Part shown: positions 1-8,617 of the stretch, piece after piece
How the letters are laid out: the number at the start of each line of letters is the position of its first letter
Numbering within the stretch: position 1 is the first letter of the stretch
Assembly: GCF_037027445.1 (NCBI RefSeq)
Contig: NZ_JBANDL010000002.1
Coordinates: 3,038,001 to 3,102,000, forward strand
DNA: 64,000 bases
DNA from: Lysobacter firmicutimachus
Lineage (GTDB): Bacteria > Pseudomonadota > Gammaproteobacteria > Xanthomonadales > Xanthomonadaceae
Direction: 5' to 3'
Position numbers and translations under genes: made by a program
The notes under the pieces: generated by a model
Database searches by the model: none
Seen by the model: only the letters and a program-made list of their open reading frames with translations
What the model was told of the DNA's origin: nothing

Positions 1-473
1 TCGACGTCGAGGACCTGCTGCGCTCGATCGAACGCCTGGTCTCGACCGGCCATTTGGCCCAGGTGCGCTACGACGACGGCGCCCACACCGCATCGCGCAA
101 GCGCGTGCTGGTGGTCGACGATTCGCTGACCGTCCGCGAGCTGGAACGCAAACTGATCGAAAGCGGCGGTTACGCGGTGGAAGTCGCGGTGGACGGCATG
201 GACGGCTGGAACGCGGTGCGCTCCGGCCATTTCGACCTGGTCGTGACCGATATCGACATGCCCCGCATGGACGGCATCGAGCTGGTCTCGCTGATCAAGA
301 AAGACGCCCGGTTGCGCGCCACGCCGGTGATGATCGTGTCCTACAAGGACCGCGAAGAAGACCGCCGCCGCGGCCTGGATGCGGGCGCGGACTTCTACTT
401 GACCAAGGGCGGCTTCCACGAGGAAGCCTTGCTGCAGGCGGTGGTCGACCTGATCGGCGAGGCCGTCGCATGA
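1..473 (+). CDS. wspE: Hybrid CheA-type histidine kinase, C-terminal receiver domain (5' partial, WspE-like)
   Basis: Only the last ~157 codons are in the window; the frame is open from base 3, so the gene starts upstream. The visible part is a CheY-like receiver domain: an acidic pair in VLVVDDS, the phospho-acceptor Asp in TDIDMPRMDG, and the conserved Lys in YLTKGG. A receiver at the C-terminus of a protein followed by CheB and a GGDEF regulator is the arrangement of WspE, the hybrid kinase of the Wsp surface-sensing pathway. Such a kinase would phosphorylate WspR and WspF in the cytoplasm. The kinase core is not visible, so the name rests on the neighbours; a stand-alone receiver is excluded by the open upstream frame. 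Confidence 0.75.
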   Translation, partial: DVEDLLRSIERLVSTGHLAQVRYDDGAHTASRKRVLVVDDSLTVRELERKLIESGGYAVEVAVDGMDGWNAVRSGHFDLVVTDIDMPRMDGIELVSLIKKDARLRATPVMIVSYKDREEDRRRGLDAGADFYLTKGGFHEEALLQAVVDLIGEAVA

Positions 474-567
474 GCGGCCTGCCGCGCGGGCGTCGCTGCG
501 ATAATGCCGCTATGGGAACGTCGCTATGGGAACATCGCAATGAGAGTCTGCCCATGAGTGCGTCGCG

Positions 568-1587
568 ATGAGGATCGGCATCGTCAACGACCTCGCATTG
601 GCGGTGGAAGCGCTGCGGCGCGCGCTGAGCCAGCGCTCCGACCACAGCGTAGTGTGGACCGCGAGCAGCGGCGAGGAAGCGGTGGCGCAGTGCGCGCGCA
701 ACACCCCCGACCTGGTGCTGATGGATCTGATCATGCCCGGCATGGGCGGAGTCGAGGCGACCCGCCAGATCATGGCGCGCAGCCCCTGCGCGATCCTGGT
801 GGTCACCGCCAGCGTCGGCGGCAACGCGCCGCTGGTGTTCGAAGCGATGGGCCACGGCGCGCTCGACGCGACCGACGTGCCCGCGCTCGGCAGCGACGCG
901 CCGGGCGCGGCGGACGGGCTGTTGGCGAAGATCGACTTGATCGGCCGGCTGATCGGCGACCGGCCGTCGCGCGCGGCGCCGCGGCCGCAGCGCCGCAACG
1001 GCAGCGGCGAACGCCTGATCGCGATCGGCGCGTCCGCCGGCGGCCCGGCGGCCGTGGCCGAGGTGCTGGGCGGCTTGCCGGCGGCGTTCCCCGCGGCGAT
1101 CGCCATCGTCCAGCACATCGACGAAAAATTCGCCGGCAGCATGGCCGAATGGCTCAATCGTTATTCGCCCAATCCGGTGCGGCTGGCCCGTCCCGGCGAC
1201 ACCCTGACCGTCGGCGAGGCGCTGCTGGCGGCGACCAACGAGCACCTGGTGCTGACGCCGGACGGCGCGCTCGATTACGCCGCCGAGCCGAAAGAGCAAC
1301 CTTACCGGCCCTCGGTCGACGTGTTCTTCGACAGCATCGCCGAACGCTGGCCGGGGCCGATCGCCGGCGTGTTGCTCAGCGGCATGGGCCGCGACGGCGC
1401 CAGCGGCCTGCTCGGCCTGCGCAACAAGGGCCACCACACCATCGCCCAGGACCGCGCGACCAGCGCGGTCTACGGCATGCCCAAGGCCGCGGCCGAACTC
1501 GGCGCCGCGGTCGACATCCTGCCTCTGGACCGTATCGCGGCGCGGCTGCGGGTCCTGTTCGGAGATCAACGGAGCGCATCGTCATGA
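568..1587 (+). CDS. wspF: Chemotaxis-type response regulator protein-glutamate methylesterase (CheB/WspF)
   Basis: This is a 339-residue cytoplasmic CheB-family enzyme that removes methyl groups from glutamates of a chemoreceptor, resetting the Wsp signalling array. An N-terminal receiver domain carries Asp53 (in LMDLIMPG), and the C-terminal methylesterase domain carries the expected triad Ser156 (GASAGGP), His183 (VQHID) and Asp276 (GMGRDGA). The length is normal for the family. It lies 94 bp after the hybrid kinase and its TGA overlaps the ATG of the GGDEF gene by 4 bp, so it is almost certainly co-translated with it. In Wsp systems WspF loss locks the pathway on. The general call is secure; the Wsp assignment comes from context. 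Confidence 0.9.
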   Translation: MRIGIVNDLALAVEALRRALSQRSDHSVVWTASSGEEAVAQCARNTPDLVLMDLIMPGMGGVEATRQIMARSPCAILVVTASVGGNAPLVFEAMGHGALDATDVPALGSDAPGAADGLLAKIDLIGRLIGDRPSRAAPRPQRRNGSGERLIAIGASAGGPAAVAEVLGGLPAAFPAAIAIVQHIDEKFAGSMAEWLNRYSPNPVRLARPGDTLTVGEALLAATNEHLVLTPDGALDYAAEPKEQPYRPSVDVFFDSIAERWPGPIAGVLLSGMGRDGASGLLGLRNKGHHTIAQDRATSAVYGMPKAAAELGAAVDILPLDRIAARLRVLFGDQRSASS

Positions 1588-2594
1588 GCGTCATCGAGCC
1601 ACCCGCCGCTGTCGACTTGCGCCCGGGACGCATCGTCGTGCTGCTGGTCGACGATCAACCGATCATCGGCGAAGCGGTGCGGCGCGCCGTCGCCGGCGCG
1701 ACCGACATCGAGTACCACTACTGCGCCCATGCCGGCGAAGCGGTCGCCGCCGCCGAGGCGCTACACCCGACGGTGATCATGCAGGACCTGGTCATGCCCG
1801 GCATCGACGGCATGAGCCTGGTACCGCTGTACCGCGACAGCCCGGTCCTGCGCGACGTCCCGATCGTGGTGCTGTCGAGCAAGGAGGACGCGGCGGTCAA
1901 GAGCCAGGCCTTCGCCATCGGCGCGGCCGATTACCTGGTCAAGCTGCCCGACCCGATCGAGCTGATCGCGCGCATCCGCCATCACTCGCGCGCCTATCTC
2001 AACCAGGTCGAGCGCGACGCCGCCTACCGCGCGCTCAGCGAAAACCAGCAGAAGCTGATGGAGATGAACGAGGCCTTGCGACGGCTCAGCGAGGTCGACG
2101 GCCTCACCGGGCTCAACAACCGCCGCTACCTGGACTCCTTCCTCGATCACGAATGGCCGCGCGCCGCGCGCGAGCGCAGCGACTTTTCGGCGCTGATGAT
2201 CGACGTCGATTACTTCAAGTTCTACAACGATACCTACGGCCACCTGGCCGGCGACGAAGTGCTCAAGGCGGTGGCCGGCGTGGTGCGCACCTGCGCGCGG
2301 CGCCCGGCCGACGTCGCCGCGCGCTACGGCGGCGAAGAGTTCGCCCTGATCCTTCCCGCCACCGACATGGAGGGCGCGCACACCGTCGCCGAGCAGATCT
2401 GCGCCGAAGTGCGCGCGCTGGACATCCCCAACGAGCGTGCCGCCAACGGCCGGGTCACGGTCAGCGTCGGCGGCGCCACGACGATGCCGGCGCCGGGCAC
2501 CTCCTACAAGCCGCTGCTGGAACTCGCCGACGCCGCGCTGTACGAGGCCAAGCGCTCGGGCAAGGACCGCGCGGTGCAGCGCCGGCCGGAGTGA
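1584..2594 (+). CDS. wspR: Response regulator diguanylate cyclase (WspR)
   Basis: This is a 336-residue receiver-GGDEF protein that makes cyclic di-GMP from two GTP when phosphorylated. The receiver covers about residues 17-135, with Asp68 in MQDLVMPG and Lys120. A helical linker follows, and the GGDEF domain covers about 165-330 with the active-site signature GGEEF at 249-253. The product-inhibition I-site RxxD is present as R240-P-A-D243, five residues before the signature, so feedback inhibition by c-di-GMP is expected. The start ATG at 1584 overlaps the wspF stop (ATGA). A longer open frame begins further upstream, but it lies entirely inside wspF. Together with wspE and wspF it forms the output end of a surface-sensing, biofilm-promoting pathway. 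Confidence 0.93.
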   Translation: MSVIEPPAAVDLRPGRIVVLLVDDQPIIGEAVRRAVAGATDIEYHYCAHAGEAVAAAEALHPTVIMQDLVMPGIDGMSLVPLYRDSPVLRDVPIVVLSSKEDAAVKSQAFAIGAADYLVKLPDPIELIARIRHHSRAYLNQVERDAAYRALSENQQKLMEMNEALRRLSEVDGLTGLNNRRYLDSFLDHEWPRAARERSDFSALMIDVDYFKFYNDTYGHLAGDEVLKAVAGVVRTCARRPADVAARYGGEEFALILPATDMEGAHTVAEQICAEVRALDIPNERAANGRVTVSVGGATTMPAPGTSYKPLLELADAALYEAKRSGKDRAVQRRPE

Positions 2595-2642
2595 CGCCGC
2601 GCGCCCGGCGCATGAGCCGGGGCGGACGACGACACGGCGCGC

Positions 2643-3254
2643 TCAGTCCTCCGGTAGGACGATCTTGGCGCAGTCCGGCCCGCTCAGCATCGGATCGTCG
2701 ACGCAGGGCAGACCGCCGGGCACGCGCTGCGGATAGCGCACCGGCGCGTGGCCGCCGCCCCAACCGGGAAAATACGCCGCCGTGCGCGAAGGGCCGCGGT
2801 CGATGAGGGTCGTGGTCTGGACGAAACGCTCGTCGCCGTAACGCTCGACCCGGTAACCATGGAGTTCGCTGTAGCCGTAGGCCGGCAGCACCGCCTCGAT
2901 GCGCACCGACGGCCGGGCGTAGTGCAGATACACGCCGTCGTGCGCCGGTGCATGCGAGCGGTAGCGGGGGTAGTGGCGACCGTCGCGGCGCCGTTCGTCG
3001 CCGCGGTCGCGATAGCCGTCGCGGTAATCGCCATGGCGATCGCGATAGCCGTCGTAACCGCCGACGACCGCTCCGCGATGCGTCGGAACCGTGGTGCGCG
3101 GCAGCACCGTGTCGTAAGGCGCCACGGTCTGCCCGGGCCCCGGAGTGAAGCCATACACCTGGACCGCGCTGCGCGATTGCGCCATCGCCTGGGCTGCGAC
3201 GCCCGATAGCGACATCGCGGCGGCCGTAGCCAGAATCAGTCTTGTCGCGCTCAT
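2643..3254 (-). CDS. Secreted or periplasmic protein of unknown function, Tyr/Arg/Asp/Gly-rich
   Basis: I do not recognise this 203-residue protein. It begins with a clear Sec signal peptide (MSATRLILATAAAMSLSG, ending near AQAMAQ), so it is exported. After the signal comes a Gly/Tyr/Arg/Asp-rich low-complexity stretch with short repeats of the type DGYRDR, then a segment ending with two cysteines that could form a disulfide. The start at 3254 was chosen because the signal peptide begins there; the frame stays open further upstream without coding character. It is convergent with wspR, only 48 bp from its stop. Confidence 0.65.
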   Translation of the reverse strand: MSATRLILATAAAMSLSGVAAQAMAQSRSAVQVYGFTPGPGQTVAPYDTVLPRTTVPTHRGAVVGGYDGYRDRHGDYRDGYRDRGDERRRDGRHYPRYRSHAPAHDGVYLHYARPSVRIEAVLPAYGYSELHGYRVERYGDERFVQTTTLIDRGPSRTAAYFPGWGGGHAPVRYPQRVPGGLPCVDDPMLSGPDCAKIVLPED

Positions 3255-3514
3255 CGCCCGCTCCGCTGCCCTGTGGAAAGCCGCCGCGATGCCGGCACGG
3301 CGACAGGCCGATGGTAGCGCCCCGGAACCCGGCGGCGAATGCGGCAGGCCTCGGCAGCGGACGACATTCAGCCGGCAGACGGCGGCAGCGGCGGAAGGAA
3401 TCGAATCCACCCGTTCAGATTAGGCCTCAGCAGCGGACATCGCAGTGGCGCGGGCCGCCTGCGAGACCTTGCCGCGGTCCACATTCGCCGGTGCCTTCCC
3501 GCTCGCCGCCCCGG

Positions 3515-4798
3515 TCACGGCGCCAGCGCATCGATCGCCGCCTCCAGGTCCGGGTCGCGGCCACTGCACAGGTCGGCGCGGGTCCATTCGATGCGCCGGT
3601 CCGGCGTCATCGGCCGGTCGCCCAGATCGCGTCCGTCCGCCGCCCACAGCCCGTGCACCGGCACGGTCAGCGACCAGCCGCGGGCCAGTTCGAACGTCTC
3701 GCCGCTGAGCAGCGCGCCGGCGCTGTCGCGGCCGAAGAAACGGGCGCCGCTGTACAGGCGCATCGCCCAGGCGAAGCCCTCGCCGGCGCTGGCGGTTTCG
3801 CCGTCGATCAGCACCACCACCGGCGACCGATAACGCGTTTTGCCCGGCAGTGGATCGGAATGGAACACCGCTGCGCCGTGCTGCGCGCCGATCGCCTCGA
3901 ACACCGCCGCATCGGTGTAGGCGCCGATGGTCTTGGGCCCGCGCGCGATGTCGGCCGCGCTCGGCCGCCGGCCGAGCGACTGCAGATAGGACCGGGCATA
4001 CAAGGCGAACACCGGGCGTTCGCCCGGCTGCATGAAATAGCTGGCCAGGCGCAAGGCCGACGTGTTGCCGCCGCTGTTGCGGCGCAGGTCCAGGATCAGG
4101 CCCTGGGTGTCGCCCAGATCGCTCATGGCGCGGTCGGCCAACTCGGCGGCGCCGTCGTCGAAACGGTCCACGCGCAGATAGCCCAGGCTCAAGCCTTTGC
4201 GCGGCGCATAGCGGCTCCAGCGCCAGCCGGGAGACTCCGACGCACTGAGCCCAACCCGGGCGACCCGTAGCGCGCGCGTCGCGCCGGCGCAGGTCCGCAC
4301 GTTCAGATCGACGCGACTGCCGATCGGACCGGCGAGCGCATCGGCCGGCCCCTGCAGGCGATCGCCCGGTCGCAGCCCTTGCCGCCAGGCATCGCTCAAC
4401 GGCGAGACCTCCACCGCGGTAGCCGCGCCTTCGACCCTTTCGAAACGAGCGCCGATGCCGCGCGCACGCGCGCCGCTCCCGGCCGGCGGCGCGATCGCGA
4501 CGTGGGACACCTTCAATTCGCCGAGCATCCGCGCCACCAGGGCCTGGAAGGCCGCATCGTCGGCGACGCTGCCCAATTGCCCCCGATAGCGCTGCCCCAC
4601 CACGGCCCAATCCGTGCCGTGGAAGCCGGGGTCGTAAAAGTTCGTCTCGACGGTCGTCCAGACCTGTTCGAACAACGGCCGATAGCCGCCCGGCGCCTCG
4701 ACGCCGAACGCGGTTCCCATCCCAGCCAGCCACCCCGCCAACGCCAGCGCCGACGCCCTGCCCCACGAGCTGTCCCGCTTCGACTTCCTTTGCCGCAT
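3515..4798 (-). CDS. S41 family (C-terminal-processing-like) serine peptidase, exported
   Basis: This is a ~427-residue protein with a basic N-terminus and one hydrophobic segment (ALALAGWLAGMGTAFG), probably a signal peptide. A PDZ-like region follows at about residues 105-165, then the S41 catalytic fold with LILDLRRNSGGN and the nucleophile motif DGETASAGE. About 20 residues after the Ser, where classical Ctp proteases have a catalytic Lys (FGKG), this protein has FGRDSAG. That resembles the S41 subfamilies that place an acidic residue there, so a classical Ser-Lys dyad is unlikely. The ATG at 4798 puts the signal peptide at the N-terminus. No operon partner is visible, and the substrate cannot be inferred. 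Confidence 0.8.
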   Translation of the reverse strand: MRQRKSKRDSSWGRASALALAGWLAGMGTAFGVEAPGGYRPLFEQVWTTVETNFYDPGFHGTDWAVVGQRYRGQLGSVADDAAFQALVARMLGELKVSHVAIAPPAGSGARARGIGARFERVEGAATAVEVSPLSDAWRQGLRPGDRLQGPADALAGPIGSRVDLNVRTCAGATRALRVARVGLSASESPGWRWSRYAPRKGLSLGYLRVDRFDDGAAELADRAMSDLGDTQGLILDLRRNSGGNTSALRLASYFMQPGERPVFALYARSYLQSLGRRPSAADIARGPKTIGAYTDAAVFEAIGAQHGAAVFHSDPLPGKTRYRSPVVVLIDGETASAGEGFAWAMRLYSGARFFGRDSAGALLSGETFELARGWSLTVPVHGLWAADGRDLGDRPMTPDRRIEWTRADLCSGRDPDLEAAIDALAP

Positions 4799-4986
4799 CG
4801 ACCGCTTCCCTGAACGTCGGCGCCGTCGTGACGCCCGAAGCGACGTGATAGCCGATCCCGACGGGCGCCGGCAACGCCGTTCGTCCCGGCCATTCCCGGC
4901 TTGATCGCTTGGACGGCGCACAACGCGGCCTTCACATCGCCGGGCCTAGGCTGAATCCGCAGGGGCCGTCAGCCGGAGAGTGCGTC

Positions 4987-5268
4987 ATGCACGCTGCGCA
5001 GCTGCGTTCGCTCAGCTATTGGGCGACCCACTACAAGCAGGCCCCCTTCTATCGCGAAGGCTTGTCCTTCTCCGACTACGCGCCGGCGATCTATCTCGGC
5101 ATCGCCGCACGCGGCGACCATCCCGAGGCCTGCTTCAAGGACCTCGAGGCCGAACTCGAAGAACGCTACGCCCAGGTCCGGCAAGGCTCGCGCTTGAACT
5201 GGATCCGAGCGGTCGAGGTCGCCGAAGCGGCCTGGCACAGCATCCACGACGAGGCCGTAGCGGCCTGA
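4987..5268 (+). CDS. Small conserved hypothetical protein (93 aa)
   Basis: This is a compact, acidic, helix-rich protein without signal peptide or membrane segment, so it is probably cytoplasmic. The ATG at 4987 is preceded by a GGAGAG ribosome-binding site at good spacing, which is why I chose it over the longer frame opening at 4909. The sequence has normal amino-acid composition (HYKQAPFYREG near the start, AWHSIHDEAV at the end) rather than the Arg/Pro-rich look of shadow frames. I do not recognise a family. It stands alone, divergent from the S41 peptidase gene. Confidence 0.65.
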   Translation: MHAAQLRSLSYWATHYKQAPFYREGLSFSDYAPAIYLGIAARGDHPEACFKDLEAELEERYAQVRQGSRLNWIRAVEVAEAAWHSIHDEAVAA

Positions 5269-5777
5269 CCGGACGCCGATCCACGGCTCGGCGCGGCCGG
5301 CTGCAACGGCGTCCATAGCGGTCGCCAGGGCTGCGCCGATGCGCTGCCTGATGGCGGCTTGCGCCACACGGCGCGCTAACGCCCGGCGCGTTCGCCGGAT
5401 CGCGCCTGCGCATCGTCTGCAGGCGCGATCCCGCGGTCGCACTTGAACCCGACCCCGTTGCCGAGTCGCGACTGGCCGATATCGAGTGGGTCGAGCTCGA
5501 TAAAACGAGCTCGCCGTTCGCGCCAACCGGCTTCGCGTACGTCGTCGTGGCCGGCATTCGCACAACGCCGCGCCTGTATCCAGCCTCCCCTCCTCATTGC
5601 GCGGTGCGAGCGGCATTCCGCATCGCCGTTCTCAGTTCCAGGATCGCGCCGAAAGTCGAACGTCCGCGCCTGTCCCCCGCCCGCGCCTGCTGCCGTTTGT
5701 CTGGGAGCACGTCGGGGCGACTCGCCTTACCGCCTTGCGACGCCCCCTTCCTCCGACGCCACCAGGATCCGGCCCCT
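5269..5777. other. Intergenic stretch without a recognisable gene (509 bp)
   Basis: Several frames are open here on both strands, but they have the Arg/Pro/Ser-rich composition of shadow frames in GC-rich DNA and no ribosome-binding sites. I see no tRNA, no strong hairpin with a T-tract and no repeat of note. Confidence 0.5.
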
Positions 5778-6191
5778 ATGACCGATATGCCCGCCCCCTC
5801 GCCGATCGTCGACAACGACCTCCAGGCCCACATCCAGCGCGTCACCGAGGCCGCCGCGCGTGCGATCGCCTCGCTGGACCAAGTCTCCGGCGATGCCGCG
5901 GGCCAGGTCGCGCAATCGGCCGCCGCCTACTTCGACAGCGTGAGCCAGCTCGCCCTGGCCAGCCACGGCGTGTTGCTCAAGCGCATGACCGAGGAACTGG
6001 TCGAACAACATGCGGCCAAGGCCGCCGAAGACGCGCTCGGCATACTCGTCAGCGATGTCCTGCTCGGCGCCGCCGCGGCGGTGGCCGCCGCCGTGGGCGC
6101 GATCGAGGCCGAATCGGCCGGCTTCGCTATCGACCGGATCGACCAGAACATCGCCAAGTACACGGCGCTGCTGCAGGAACGCGGCGGCTGA
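5778..6191 (+). CDS. Hypothetical protein with Ala-rich helices and a hydrophobic segment (137 aa)
   Basis: This is an unrecognised 137-residue protein. It is predicted to be mostly alpha-helical: an amphipathic Ala/Gln/Ser-rich N-terminal half (residues ~10-65), a charged stretch around residues 68-85, and a hydrophobic Ala/Val/Leu segment (around LLGAAAAVAAAVGAI) that could be a membrane helix or a helix-bundle core. It ends in a short amphipathic helix. There is no signal peptide. The ATG at 5778 is preceded by AGGA; the frame is open upstream but loses coding character. It is followed after 124 bp by the HMA-domain gene, which may or may not share its transcript. Confidence 0.6.
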   Translation: MTDMPAPSPIVDNDLQAHIQRVTEAAARAIASLDQVSGDAAGQVAQSAAAYFDSVSQLALASHGVLLKRMTEELVEQHAAKAAEDALGILVSDVLLGAAAAVAAAVGAIEAESAGFAIDRIDQNIAKYTALLQERGG

Positions 6192-6315
6192 ATCCGGCGC
6201 GCCGCCGAAGCGATCGCGCGTAGGCGCTCGCGCGACCGCGATCGGCTTGACCTTCCTACCGTGGCAAGCCCGAGGCTGTCTCGGCCGGCGCACCGCCGGC
6301 CTAACGGAATCTGCC

Positions 6316-6585
6316 ATGCAACTGATCGTGGAAGGAATGAACTGCGGCCACTGCGTCGCCACCATCGCATCCGCCATCCGCCCGCTGGACGCCGCGGCCG
6401 AGGTCGAAGTCGATCTGGCCGCGGCCACGGTGTCGATCGCCAACACCGATCTCAGCCCAGCCGCCGCCGGCGATGCGCTCGGCGACGCCGGCTATGACGT
6501 CGTCGCGGTGGTCGATGCCGCGATCGGCAACCCGAGCGCAAAGCCGCAAAGCGCAAACGCCTGCTGCGGCGGTTGCCGCACTTGA
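6316..6585 (+). CDS. Heavy-metal-associated (HMA) domain protein, CopZ-like metallochaperone
   Basis: This is an 89-residue cytoplasmic protein made of one HMA ferredoxin-like fold (residues 1-67) with the Cu(I)-binding MxCxxC motif as GMNCGHC near the N-terminus. Known proteins of this size and motif carry Cu(I) to P-type ATPases and copper regulators. An unusual extra C-terminal tail ends in ACCGGC, three further cysteines that could add a second metal site or come from fusion to a cysteine-rich tail. No copper ATPase or CueR-type regulator is adjacent, so the partner is not identified here. The start ATG at 6316 gives the typical MQLIVEGMNC opening. Confidence 0.82.
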   Translation: MQLIVEGMNCGHCVATIASAIRPLDAAAEVEVDLAAATVSIANTDLSPAAAGDALGDAGYDVVAVVDAAIGNPSAKPQSANACCGGCRT

Positions 6586-7165
6586 GCTGGCGTCGGTTTG
6601 GGCGCCGGAGCGGTAGGCGCTGAAAGCGAACCGCTCGTGACGCCGGGAAATCCAACGACGCACCGAACTCAGTCGAGCGATGCGATCAACAGGAACCATC
6701 GCATGCGGACGATCCGCATCTCGCCCAGGGGTCGGCGGCGTTCTGCGACGACGCCGACGCCATCCAGGAAATCACACCGCGCTTCAGCCGGACGCCGCTC
6801 GCGTCGCCAGACCGCGACTTGACGTCCGCTCCACCCAGCGGCCAATCTTGAAACTGTCGAACAACACGGGCGTCCGCCACCGGCGCCCCTGCCTGGCCTG
6901 ACCGCTGGGCCCGGGCGCGATAACACGCCCCATTCGCCGCTGCGCAGGATGCGCGACGAGGCCGCCGCTCAGAGCAGACAAGGACCGTCCATGCCCCATC
7001 GCCACGACGCTCGCACCACCACACCGCCGCCTTCACGCGCGATGCGACGACGCCCGTCGTGCGCCGCGCCGACAACCCGTCTGCGCACGGATAAAGCGCG
7101 GCATGGGCAGGCCACTAAGCACATTCAGCGACTACCCAGAGCGACGGCGTCCTAGGACGATAGGC
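6586..7165. other. Intergenic stretch without a recognisable gene (580 bp)
   Basis: Short frames on both strands are Arg/Ser/Thr-rich and look like shadows or eroded sequence. This is the left flank of the accessory toxin/immunity locus. I find no obvious attachment repeat or promoter. Confidence 0.45.
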
Positions 7166-8485
7166 ATGAACTCCCCCGCTTCCCTGAGCCCAGCCATGGC
7201 CATCAGCCCTGAACTGCAAGCCAAGATCGATGCGCTCGACAATGAGAAGCTTAGGGACAGAATTCTGAGTGTGCTTACCGGCCCCGGAAAACGGACGGCC
7301 AGCGACGAGGATATCTATGAAAACATGGTGTCCAATCACAAGGCGTATCAGGAGCAACAGGCTCGGAAACGCAAGTGGCGCGACGACGAGGTAGTCGCCT
7401 TCGCCCAGTACCTGAGCGTGGTAAGCCCGGAAGACTATGCCGACTTCCTGCACCAGCAGCGGGAGTTCAACCATATCGATGCGGAACTCGGCTGGGACGT
7501 CCGCCGTTTTATAGCGGTGTGGGCACCGAAGCTGGACTATTTCCTGGACGGCAGCGAGTTGTTCAGCGATTTTCGCACCTATATCGAGGCCACCTTTTGC
7601 GAGTCCGCGCTCGAACGCCAGGCAGCAGATCTGTCTATCAGTTCCGAGCTGCGGGCCAAAATCGACGCACTGGAAGAAAAACCGCTCAGGGACAGATTGC
7701 GCTGGGTGCTCGCAGCGCCGGCGCACCGGCGCGCCGACGATGAGGCGACCTTCCAGATCGTGCTGTCCGCCGACGCCTTGGCCAAACAGCAACTGGCCGG
7801 AGTACAGAGCTGGAGCGAGGACGAGCTGGCGGAGTTCACCCGCTTCTTCCGCGAAACCTGGCCGGAAGACCATGCCGAACTGCTGCGGCAGCAGGATCCC
7901 AGCCTGATCGGACCCGAACTCGCCTCGAGTCTTCAATGGCTGCTGGCATGTTGGGCGCCGGTTTCGACCATGGTCGAGATCAAGGGGCTGTTCCGCCAGT
8001 ACCGCAATCACCTCAAGACCGCCGCTCCGGTCGCGGACGAGACCGACCGGAGTCTTTGGGAACGAACCACGCCCGTCGATCCGGAACTGCAAGCCAAGAT
8101 CGACGCGATCGAGAACGCCGAGGTCAAAGCCAGAGTCCTGCGCCTGCTTTCATGCCCCTGGCGGGGCCACACTCTCGATAGCGCGATCTACTCCCTGGTC
8201 ACCTCCGAACACGAGAACGCCGAAATCGAGCGATCCTACCTCGAGGAATGGGGCGACAAGGAGCAATGGCGCATCGACGGGGAAGTGCGTTTCGCCGAAT
8301 ACTTCCGCAAACACCGGCCGCACGACTATACCGAGTTCCAGCGCCAGGCCAAGGAATCCAGCGAGATCGCCCCGCAACTGCGCTGGGACGTGTCTCGCCT
8401 GCTGAGGGAATGGGTCATGGATCTGAGCTCCTCCGATCACAAGATGCTGATCGGCAGGCTTCGCGATTACCTCAAGTCGCATTGA
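7166..8485 (+). CDS. Triplicated-domain protein, candidate immunity protein (ELQAKIDAL family)
   Basis: This 439-residue protein consists of three tandem copies of one ~130-residue domain (about residues 11-148, 155-295 and 305-439). Each copy opens with the signature P/S-ELxAKIDAxE. Each then has a [D/E]DEV/L-x-x-F-x-x-[Y/F][L/F] segment, a P-x-[D/H][Y/H]-x-[D/E][F/L] segment, a Trp-rich WDVRRLI-type helix, and an LR/FR-x-Y closing helix. The copies have diverged strongly, so the triplication is not recent. There is no signal peptide or membrane segment, so the protein is cytoplasmic. The next gene is a single copy of the same domain and precedes a PIN-nuclease toxin, so I infer an immunity role for the family. 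The start ATG at 7166 follows AGGA. Confidence 0.75.
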   Translation: MNSPASLSPAMAISPELQAKIDALDNEKLRDRILSVLTGPGKRTASDEDIYENMVSNHKAYQEQQARKRKWRDDEVVAFAQYLSVVSPEDYADFLHQQREFNHIDAELGWDVRRFIAVWAPKLDYFLDGSELFSDFRTYIEATFCESALERQAADLSISSELRAKIDALEEKPLRDRLRWVLAAPAHRRADDEATFQIVLSADALAKQQLAGVQSWSEDELAEFTRFFRETWPEDHAELLRQQDPSLIGPELASSLQWLLACWAPVSTMVEIKGLFRQYRNHLKTAAPVADETDRSLWERTTPVDPELQAKIDAIENAEVKARVLRLLSCPWRGHTLDSAIYSLVTSEHENAEIERSYLEEWGDKEQWRIDGEVRFAEYFRKHRPHDYTEFQRQAKESSEIAPQLRWDVSRLLREWVMDLSSSDHKMLIGRLRDYLKSH

Positions 8486-8617
8486 TCCGATCGAGGCAGG
8501 CGAAATGGATGCATGCCCTTGCCGGGCATTACTTTACAAACAAGAATATAACCAAATCAATAATCCAACCTAAATACATTTGATACATTAACCGTCAACC
8601 CTTAAAGGAGCCGTGTC
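8486..8617 (+). promoter_or_regulatory. AT-rich leader upstream of the single-domain immunity candidate
   Basis: This 132-bp spacer is strikingly AT-rich for this genome (runs such as ACAAACAAGAATATAACC) and ends in a strong AAAGGAG ribosome-binding site. Its composition marks the left edge of the AT-richer cassette and probably carries the promoter for 8618-11462. I cannot assign a specific -35/-10 pair. Confidence 0.45.

Noticed and set aside
3420-4874. 484-codon minus frame overlapping the S41 peptidase in another frame
   Set aside because: Arg/Gly/Ala-rich shadow; the 3515-4798 frame carries the S41 motifs.
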